Shown here piece after piece: positions 42,101 through 54,100 of a DNA stretch of 64,000 bases. The DNA is taken from the NCBI GenBank assembly GCA_013365325.1, contig JABVXV010000218.1:45412-109411 (forward strand), written 5' to 3'. The DNA is from Dipetalonema caudispina. Its lineage: Eukaryota; Nematoda; Chromadorea; Rhabditida; Onchocercidae. Under the pieces are notes generated by a model. The model saw only the letters and a list, made by a program, of their open reading frames with translations. It was not told where the DNA came from and ran no database searches. The translations under genes were made by a program, and so were the position numbers. Positions within the stretch are counted from its first letter, which is position 1. Every line of letters begins with the position of its first letter.

Positions 42101-45100
42101 TTTATCGCATTGTGAAGCATGCCCATGACATTCACACCGTTCACAAAGACCTAAGTATAATCCACCACCGGTACGAGAATATCCCGGTGCGCAATCTTCA
42201 CAAGATGTACCAATGTAACCGGGTGGACATTGGCATTGTTCAACCTTAAATATGGCATAAATTCATTTTAATTTATTATATTTTTCATTTTTATGAAAGG
42301 TAATCCTGAAACAAATAGATGTAATCGAAATTAGGAAATGTTTGTAAGATTTTACAATAAAAATTTTCAGCATTAAATTACTTCGTATTCGTATCATTAA
42401 TTTATCAAATATTAAGAAAGCAACTGTAATATGCAAATAAAAATTTCTGAAACAAATTAAATCATACGTAATAAATAACATCAATTTACCTCATAAGCAA
42501 TTTCACCACCTGTAGGATGTGGTTCAGCATAATCTAATGAAACACTAATTAACGATGATGATGAGCATTCATCTGTACAACTCATTTTAATCAATAAAGT
42601 ATCAAGATCAGCTAATGCCATTAATAGATGTTCACGTGTAGCTAATTGTCCATCCATTCGTTGCCAGTGATCTTCGAATAGAGGTATTTCAACTGTATTT
42701 TCATGATCCGCATGAATTGGTTGATGATTTGTATATTGTAATGTAATATCATTACCCTAAAATTAATCAAATAAGTCGAAAAAAAAGTGCTTGAAATATT
42801 TCTACATTATATTTTATTTATTTATAATTTGTAAGTAAAATATTCAAACAAAATTTTTTCATGCATAAATAAATCTTCAATTTAAATAATTGCTTACAAA
42901 CTGACAATTACAAATGTAAGTTGTAAGTCTCCTCTTTCATTTAATTGCTTAATTGAAATTATTCTTTTCAACAACCTTACTTATATTAATGTTACATTAT
43001 GCTCAAAGTTTTAACAGCAATTTTAGGAGAAGGAAATGAATAAATGTTTGAAAAATTAAATATTTGAAAAATTTGTATATTATTTGCTTAATATAAATAT
43101 TAAAAAAAAAAAAAATGAAACAACAATACGATAAACATACTCGCAAGATCACATCTGGATCAATATTTAATGGTCCGGTACCGGAATAACGGAAAACATA
43201 TTTTAATTTTCCACCATAACTGGTAACTTTATTACCAAGGAATTGTTTTGGCATTTTCCAATAAAGTGTTTGTCCAGGTATTTCATAAAATGATGTAAAT
43301 GTTATATCATGTCCGGTTATTTGTGGTTGTGATTGAGGCCTATAAAATAAATGATTATCATTTGAATTAATATCTTTTTTTCTTTTTATTTGCATAGATA
43401 TCAAAAGTTATTTTATGAATTAAAAATAGATACGATGATGTAATCCTTCTATTACTAAATCATTTGAAATATCATTAATTGCAATATGATAATCACAATA
43501 TTCATTTATCAAAATGAATAGTCATACAGGAATTGCAATTAATTATTTCCCATTTCATTTCAATTCTATCTATTCATTTAGCATTTGATATTATTTCGAA
43601 AATATCTTCGTGTAACAAATAAAATATCATCATCAGATATTACCCATTAAATCTTTCAATCATTTTAATTTTTTCAAAATCAAAAAGAAAAAGAAAAAAT
43701 GAATTAGATTAGAATACATACGTAAATGGACTATGTGCATCGCTTGTTGTAATTTCCAGTTGATCAGTAGCACCTCTACTATAGTCGATATTTACCTGAG
43801 TTCTGTAATAATTGGTAGCAGAGGTGCATTGTTGAGTTACTCCTGAGCAGAAGCATGGAATGCAACCTTGTGGATTTGTTGATGCTAAGTGAAAAGTATT
43901 AGGTGGACAACGGTCACATAAGGTGCCTATAGTATACATCTTACATTGACATTTACCATCATAACCAGGATGTATACTACGTGAACCAGCTGGTGAACAT
44001 TGTACACGATGTTCAATAGGTACACATGTACCAAGATATGAACCTTGTGATGAACGTTCATATCCTGGTGCACAATCTTCACAGGATAATCCGGTATATC
44101 CTGAAAAATTTTTGATGAAATTAAAATAAAATCTATTCCATAGAATTTTTTATAGTCCAATAAAAAAATTATTCCTATTTATAGTATAAGTAAAAATAAA
44201 ATACACAAATAAAGCTTATTTATTTATTAAATAATCGATTAAAAAAAATAAATTAATTGATAAATTCTTCAATCTGACTTATTGAAGAGAGGAAATTGTT
44301 GTATAACATTGAAATTAAATAATAATCTTGAAAGAGACAAGGAAGAAATAAAAAAAAAGAAGAAATTTGTATACCTGGTGGACAAGAACAATGTTCAACT
44401 TCTAAAGCAAATCTTTCTTGAGTATCACGATTAACTGCTATTTCCCAAGTAATATCACCAAGTCTGAAACAAATTTAACTTTTTTTTTCTCTTTTATTTA
44501 TCGAATTTGTCAATTTTAATTTAAAAATTATAATATTGGATATATTTTAATACTTTATCAATGAAGTTAGTACAAAAAAAAAAAAAGTATATATAAATAC
44601 AGTATATTTAATCAATTAGCAAGAAATTATTATTCTAAATTAAGAAGAATTAAATTTTAAAATGAAATAATGGATATTCTATAACCTTGTATATTGTTGT
44701 CCATAACAATGTGTAGCACGAATTAACATCGTATCTACATTAGCTAATACCATCATCAAATTTTCTCGTGTTGCTGGTCTACCATCTAATTCTTCATAAT
44801 TTGTCTGTAAATAACCAAAATTATTTTCTCATTTTTCTTTTTTAAAAAAAAAAAAACAAGGAAAAAAATCCACTTCATTTAATTAATGAAAAGACAGTTA
44901 ATAGTAATAACGACAATAATGATAATAATAATAATGGTAATAATAACGATAATGATCATGGTAACGACAAAAGATAAAGTTTTGTAATAGTAGAATTACC
45001 TATGGTGAAATGGTTATAAGTAATAAATTATGCTATTAATAATGTTAATATATAATTACACAATTAATAGTTCTATTGGAAGTGCCAACTTTCTCAATGA

Positions 45101-48100
45101 TAAAATTATCATTGTAGTACGAAGACAGTAATGTAGAGAAATAAATTATCCAAATTTATATTTATCGAATTTGCTTTAAATTAATGAAAAAGTCTTACTT
45201 CATATGTACTGACGGTATACCGGATTACTTTATCAGGAATAAAAATATGCGTATCACGTGGACGATGCACCAATGTTATACCGTTACCCTGAAATATTTA
45301 TCCTGAGATCATCTAACATATCAATTACCATAATACAAATATCTATCATATTAATTACGATGTTGTCGATCATATCAACTATCATAATATAAACATCCCG
45401 TATTTATATCAGCTTCAAATTATATCAGCGATTTCAGATGCCATTTATATCTTTACAATTTCATGTTGTAAAATCCAATTTTATATTAGATTTTGTGAAG
45501 CTACTTCCATCTTTACAACTATATTTTGTAAAATTAAATTTATGCATCACTTCTCATCTCTGCAATTGTGGTTTGTAAAATTCAATTTTATTAAACTTAA
45601 TTCACCATTTTCTATCTTTATAACTGTATTTTGTAAAATTCAATTTTAACGAACTTTATGTATCACTTCCAGCTCTAGCAAATCAGATTAAATTAACTCA
45701 CCCATGTGCTAATTACTAAGTTATCCAAACAATAATAAATTAACCTCTATTTTCAACATTAATTAAATCTGAAGAAAATTGCTTCAAATTTCGTCCGTCT
45801 ACAATTTTTTGTTGATTGCTTTTTTTTTTCTACAAATATAATATACAACGAAAATTAATTATAATGAGAAATAACACTTACTTTCAGGACAATCAATGGC
45901 TCATTATTGACAGATCCAGTACATGAATACTGTATATCAAATGCAAGTTCACCACCATAAGCTGTTAGCTATAAATAAAACAATAAAACATAATTCGGAA
46001 AAAAAAAATCCTATTTTAATTTAAGTAATAATGATGAAGTAGTCATATTTGCATACTAAATATTAAAATATGATTTATCTGATATATGAACAGATAAAAT
46101 ATTGCAAAAATTTGGTAATATTTTCATGTTAAAGAATAAATTTTTGAAATTCTTTTTTTCTTTTGTGTAATTTAAATTAAACTATTTAATTTATAAAATT
46201 TTGGGTACTAATTTTTTTTTAGGACATATAGAACTTTTAAACTTTAGAAGAACTTGCATATATTATAATTAATTAACATAGTTAAATTAAATTAAACCTT
46301 ATTTCCAAGAAAACGTGTTGGTAATTTCCAATACATTGTTTGATAGGATGGTTCACTATATGTTATCATTCCAGGTTTACTAAAATCAAATCGTGAACTA
46401 TATACTTGTCCATTGATATCTGATATTTGAACACCTCGTGAATCGCCATTCAAAATGAGTTTATCCTAAAAGAAAAAAGAAAAATGAAATTCACAAATTT
46501 ATGCGAAAAAAAAAAAGAGAAGAAACACAGAAATTTATGGTGAAAACAAAAAAAAAAAAAAAAAAAGTGGAATGATATATATATTTAAAATAAAAAAGTG
46601 ACAAACTTTAAATCTAACATATTAAATATTTATGTGCAACAATGTGCCAAATAACCGATCAATAAAAAAATTTTGTTTAAAAAAGATAAAAAAGAAAAAA
46701 AAAAAACAAAGTGCACCATAAATTGATTTATAGCAAAATTACAGAAGAATAAAATTTCAATTTCCTATGAATATCTCTTTCTCTTTCTCTTTGGGAAAAA
46801 AGAAAAAATCAAAGGAATTATTTAATGGATTTCCGAAATTTATAATGAAATAAATTTTTTCATACTACTTTCTCTAATTTATTTCCTTTCAAAAAAGTTC
46901 CATCTGGAAAAGATTGATGAAATTGGAACAAATTATTAAATGCATATTATGCATATTACATAGATTTATATGTCATAAATTTCAAAAATCGATTTATTTA
47001 TTTAATTAGACAAAAAAAAAAGGGCAGAATAAATTTTGCTCTTGAAAATGTCTATTTTTAAATTAGTTCTAAAATTTGTTTGAAGTATAAAAGATAACCC
47101 TATTATCCTAATTTCAATTACTGCAGTTTATTTGTTCTACTAGCTAATACCGATTAATTATTCCTAAAATATTATCATATATTTAGATGATAATAATGAT
47201 AATATATTTAGGTGAACAATATTGCATTTAGTTCAAAATAATTAAGTGGGTTGGAAAACATTCAAAAACCATTTAAACTTTAAAAAATTTCACTGAAAAT
47301 AAAGTGCAATTTAGCAAATGAGCACACCAAATAGTGCGTAATAATAATTAATAAAACTTACGCAACCGATATTCTGAAACGGAAACATAGAGTAAGATGA
47401 ATGATCAATGATAATCATAATAAAATCATAGTATTGTTTAATTATTGTTACATATCACTATCCAACAATTTAACATATCCTTATCAATATACTGATCTAA
47501 TCCTTATCAATCATTATCAGTGAATTATTTTATTGCATTATATATTTATGAAACATTGCTATGAAACTATTTTATTGCTAGAATTTATCAAAAAAAAAAT
47601 GACTTTCACCACTTTTTATCGTTATCAATAGGTTAATAAATTGACCAAAACTTCAGCATAATTTGCAATTAATAAAAGTTATATTAAATATTCATAAATT
47701 TTTTAGCATTGATTTATCAAAATAGTACTTCACAAAGAAAAAAAGAAAAGGAAATGATAAAAAATTTTTAATATATTAATTCTGATTGTTTTTAAATATA
47801 ATTTTGTTGAATTTTTTCCACGTAAGTTTAAGTGTAATTTTCCAAAACAATGATGCATTTGTTTGCCTTTTTTTCTGAAAAATTTAAAAAGGCAAGAAAA
47901 GAAAAAAAAAACAATGAAATAATTGTTGAACAACGAGAAATGATGCCAACAATTATTTTTAACATTTAATTATTCAATTTTACTATAACAACAAAAGGTT
48001 AACTTACTTTTGTCCTGTACCACGACGATGATCGACATTGATCAGTAATACCAAAGCAGAAACATTTTATGCAACCTTGTTGAGCTTTCTCATGTAAATG

Positions 48101-51100
48101 ATACGCACCTTGACTACATGAATTACATGTTAAGCCTGCCACTAATGGCTGAAAAAAAAAAGGAGTGGAAAATAAAAATATCAGTAGGATTTTTAAATTT
48201 TTTCTTTTTAATGAAATATAAATTTGAAATAAAATACACCTATTGTAGTGTAAACATATACGATTTATATATTATTCATTATTGATCATAATAGATTGAT
48301 ACTTGTGTTATATTAAGTAAATAATTGTTTAATTTTAGTGAATTAAAAAGTGGAATAAATGATTTGAAAAGAAGCTAACCTTACACTAACAATGATCTTT
48401 AGAAGCTGGAATTGGACTTACAAAACCAATTAAATTTTATTCAATCAAAGTTTGGAAACCTTAAACTGATATCAGCCTGTATTATCCAGAATCGAATTTC
48501 CAAAACCCATTTAATTTTATTGAATCGAAGTTTAAAATAAATAATTCGAAAGGAAGCAAACCTTGCACTGACATCGACCCGTATGATCCGGAATTGGACT
48601 TACAGAACCGATTGCATTGCACTGTGCTTTTGTTTGCGTTTCAGGAGCCGGAATATTAACGATACGAACGATACAGTCCGGTGTAGCTAATACTCGACCT
48701 TTCACATTAATTGCTTCACATGTATAAGCACCTTGATCAAGTGGTCTAGAAATTAAAATCATCCAAGGTTTAGTGAAATCATTTAAATTTGCATTTAATC
48801 CATTTGCTTTATCATTGGCATGAATGTTGTCAGAGAGAAATAATTTCATTTAAATTCAGCATTGTATCAAAATTTTTTTAAAACAATTTATTATTACAAG
48901 CATAACAAAATCTGTCTTATCAATCATAGAAATATTTTAATAAATATTAAAAAGCTTCAAAAAGCAAATTTTAATTTTTAGTCCTTCTATTACTAACAAT
49001 CAAATACTTTTCATCCTAAATGCTTATTTCATTTTTTTCTAATTTTCCTTTGAATTCATTAAAATTTCAGAAGATTAAAAAAAAGGATTTGTAAAAATTA
49101 TCCTAAAATAAATGATTAAATAAGCTAACAATTCGATTTTTTTTTTTTTTTTTTTTTTAATTCTTTACGCTCCCTCTTTCATCTATCTTCTCGTTTACAA
49201 ATAATTTTTGGAAATAATTTACGAGAAATTCATCAAAGACAACTGTTATCTAGACATTTTTGCCCTCCTTATCCTCTTCTGAAGCATTTCCTTTAACTTT
49301 TTTTTTCCAGAATATTTTTTAGCTTACTACTTCAATTTCCTCTTCATCTGAAGAGATTTTCGATAGGAGTGCAAATGACTCATATGTATGGCATTTTTAC
49401 ATATTACTGTAAAATTTCAATCTTTTAATAGCAGAAAGAGAGGAAAAAGAAAAAAAGATAACAGAAGGCAAAAATAAATGTTAAGTTCATTTTTGAAATG
49501 CTTTAGTCAAATTTTGAAAATTGTTATACTTTTCAAAAAATAAAAATAAAAAAAAAAGAAACAAAAAACGAGGAAAAACTCGTTGCCTTATTAGATATAT
49601 TTAGAATAAATTGAATTTTAAAATTACTTCAATAATATTTCCCGTATTAAGTTTCGCTTTCCTTTATTCATTTAAACAAAAAAATTACACGAGCAATTAT
49701 TAAAATGTAATGAATGTACAACGAATATTGCATTTAATTATACGTAATAAGCATACTTTAGTATGCTTACTTAATTATTTAATTACCAACAAAGTATGGT
49801 ATCCTAATTAGTGGTTCATTTACAATTACTTCAGATAATTTTTCATCTTTCTTTCAAGAATGCAATTTTCCAATTTAAATTCACATAATCCTACTTTTAG
49901 TCATTTAAAGAGTTCGAAAAATCTCTTAACATTATTATGGTGAAATTAAGTAATATTAATATATTATAAGACTGATAGTATAAAATTAAGTGATTATTAA
50001 TAAACTTGATTTAATATCAATTATTGTTCATATCTTTTGTCAAGAAAAAAGTTTTCGTGTCATACTTTTTTAAAATGGTATAAAAATTAAAAAAAGGAAA
50101 GGTAAGCACATACTGAGCATTGCTTACAGTCAATGTACCAAGACCGCCTTCAGAATGTTGTGTACACCTCGGTGGATCACAAACAGGACCCCAGTTCAAT
50201 CGCCAATTAATATATGGTTCAGGTACAGCTACCGCTTTACATGTTAATTGAAAGGTACCACCAGCATTTACTTGTTTATTCGTTTCCGGTGGTAGTACAA
50301 TTGTCGGTTGTACGCATCCAATCTTTAATTTCATTTCTTTTAAACAAAAATAATTACAAAAAAATAAAATGTAATGTAGAAGTGAAAATTTTGTTTAAAA
50401 GTAAATCATAAATGATAATAAGGAAATTACTTAAGTAAGTTTTCATTATAACGGATATAATGTAACTTGAATTTAAAATACTACCAAATATATTTTGTAC
50501 TTATTCGCACTTTACCGTTGATCATTTGAAAGTAATAATTGTTGCGTCATTTAAATTGAATAATTTACAAATATTTGCTTATTTTAATTGTGCGAAAATG
50601 TCGCAGATCGCAGAATAATCACATCTTATTCAAATCTTATCATCACATTCAATTCATTCATCGATGTATTAATGCAATGAAAACCTCATCAGATCCATCC
50701 TGACAATCATTGGTACCATCACAATGAAAACTAAGCGGAACGCATTGTCGACCATCGCGGCATTTAAATTCACTTGTTGCGCAACCATCAGATGGAGTTC
50801 GATGGGTACAGGCTTGTTCATCAGAATTATCACCACAATCATCGTCACCATCACAGAGCCACATTTTCTGCACACAACGACCATTATTGCATTTGTATTC
50901 GTTTGGTTCACATGAACGTAATGATGGACAGTTCTGTAATTGAAACATTCGTGTAATGGAAATAAAATTGATTAATTATTCTAATTAAGCATACAGAAAA
51001 AAAAAAAACCATTTTGATTCGTAGATTATGCAAATTATTTTTAGATAAAGTTTTTTTTTCCATTAGTATCCGAGTAATTGTGTAATATTTGGAATGGATT

Positions 51101-54100
51101 AATCATAACAGCTTTAAATTTACTATCGTAAAATATAAATTAAATTTAACTCATTGATATTCACTTGTTTTCTTTAAACTTGCTGATAATGGGAATCAGA
51201 ATTTATTCAGAAAATTTTCAATTTCTTTCAAGGATCAATGAAACGGAATTACTTACCTGTTCATCACTACGATCCCGGCAATCCGGTTCACCGTCACAAA
51301 TATAATCGCTTTTTACACATTCATTATTACCACAAGCTCGCTCATCAACGCGGCATATACCGGTTTGTGGTAAGATACTTTGGAACTCTTGTGGCCCGTC
51401 TGCAGTGGAAAAAGAAAAAAAAAGATTAAATTGTATCAAAATTCGCTATTTGCCTATAAGAAAAAAAAAAAAAAAAAAAATGAAACCTTACCTGTAATTG
51501 CTTATCAGTTTGAAATATTCCTACGAACTTATATTTGAGCATAATTTTCTCTCACTAATTAATTTAAATTAAAAATATATAGCATATTTATGGTTATGAA
51601 ACATCGTGAGACAACCGGAAATCAGTTTATAATACCAATTTTAATATTTTCGTCATTTCTTTTATATATGTATCAAAAAATTTGCGTCATATGTGATCTA
51701 TTGGCCATTTTTTTTTTAATTTGAAAGAATATAGTAACATAAATTTTAAGTTTTTTTTTTTTTAAATGATGAATTAGAAATCCATTAAATCGTTTGGGAA
51801 ATATTTCAATCTTATCGAAACATTTGGCTTAGTTCACTATATGTCAAAATTTTTATTACTTTTCAATAAGAATGAAATATTGTAGGAAATCTTTTTTTCT
51901 TTTTTTTTTTTTGTTTCATAACAAATTTGATTCAGAACAATGTTTCATTTTCTTTCGAACAAATATTTTCCATTTCATTAAAGACAGACACTCATGCATA
52001 CACACATATTCGCATACATAACACGCAAAAAGAATCGTTAGAATACGGAAAGTTAAACTTATCGAAATTTCATTTCAAACTTAGTGACGTCATAAATTAT
52101 TAACATTCTTCATCAAACAGCAGAGGAAATTACTAATTGTCAAACCTTATTAAATCGAATTAAAATTTCAACTGCTAATTTGATGGAAAGATTGAATGAT
52201 ATTTTTTAATGCTCGCAAATATCATAATCAACCAATTACACACACTTGAAGAATGGATTTTTCATTATTTTCAAATTTAATTTAATATTAACTGTAGCGA
52301 TAAAAAAAGCAAAGCAAAATGTATTGTTAATTAAATATTTTGGAAGTTTGATGGTGAAAAAATTTCTTCACTGCAATCATTTTATTTAAAAAAAAAAAAA
52401 AGAGGAAATGAGTTCAAATATTTCGAATTAATTGTTTACATTCCCGTAGTGAAAATAAAGAAATATTTTGTTTTCTGCTTTATATTATGAAAAGAAGCAG
52501 TGAATAGATAAAGGTGAAGGATTTTAATTTAATTCAAATTATAGAAAAATGGTAAGAAAGAACGAAATTAGACTACAAAAAGTTTTCCTGAAACATTACT
52601 CATAAATTTAAAAAGGGAAAAAGTGATTACGTCTAGTATTAATTTAAAACACATATAATTTCAACATTTTATTCGAGAAAAGTTTTTGCATATAATTCTT
52701 TTCTCATTGATAATCTTTACAATTATCCTTGCATTGATAGAAAATGCTAATTTACGATCAAAATGAAATAAAATACTTCAAAATATAAAATTCGAAAAAA
52801 ATTTATTGCATGAAAAAGTATTATTAACTCATCCATTTTGAGATTATCCGAATATTTTTTTTTTAATATTTTCCAACAGTTGTAATTTTTATCTTTTAAT
52901 ATTAAAAATATTTCAGGCATTTTTTTTTTTTTTCACTCAAATTAATAGCTTACTTTTTATTTTAATCTTTTCACTTTTGCTCTATAATTCATTTTTTCAC
53001 CAAGAAAAAAAAATAACCGGTTCATTTCCGGTGTATTTTTTTTTTTCTTCTTCTTTTTCCCGTCATTTGGTGTTATTTTCCGTTAACAAATAGTACTAAA
53101 AGTTAGAGAAAAAAAAACAGGTTTAATTGATTTTTCCTTTTTTGTGATATTTTCTATACTTCAACTATACTATTTTCATTTTTATGAACATGAAAGGAAA
53201 AAAGAAAAAAAAAATGAATTAAATTTGGATGATAATAATAAACATTTGTTTAGATTTTATTTTCTAATTTTTTTCTTTTCTTTTTTTTTCATTCAATTAT
53301 TCATTTTTCACTTTTCATCTATTAGCAGTTTTATTTATGAACAAAAATACTTTATGTATTTATTTCAAATTGTATATAAATTATTTTTTATCAAAAGTTA
53401 GCTAAATAAAGAATAATATAAGATTGCAATAATAGATTCAAAAAAAAACATATATTTGAATAGTGTAGAATATATTAGTAATAAATTAATTAAGTCAAGT
53501 TAAATTAAGGATATATTTGTTGCGAGGAAAAAAAAATATGATATATAGTTCGAAATATTTATAATGTATATTTTTTAAAATTTGCAACATTATTAATAAT
53601 ATAAATTTGACAAAGTTACAATAAATAATTTGATTTAAAATAAACTTAATTTTCAAATTAAAATAAAATAAGATAGAAATAAATAAGAAAAATGAAATGT
53701 TACAAAAGTACATTCTGTTGTTATAACTAATCGTTAGGATCATTTATTGTGGAACGTTACAACAATCAACGATTCGATTTTTTCCTCATTCTTTTCTTTC
53801 ATTTTTTTTTTTTTTTTTAGTTCAATAAAAAAAAGTTTTAAGCAATACTGTAGGAGAGATAGGACAGTTAAAATTTATTGATAATGCAAGGTAATGTAGC
53901 AATATTATTGCCATTTTTTTTTTCCGAAATATTAATTAAAGGAATGGAAAAGTTTATTAGATTGATTGAAATATAACAAAGAAATGATCAATTGAATCGT
54001 TAAAATAGGACTGTGTTTTTTTTTTTCGTACTGCTTTTACTAAATTCAAATGAAGGAATATTTCATTAGAAAACTGTAATATCAATTGTTAAAGCATTTG

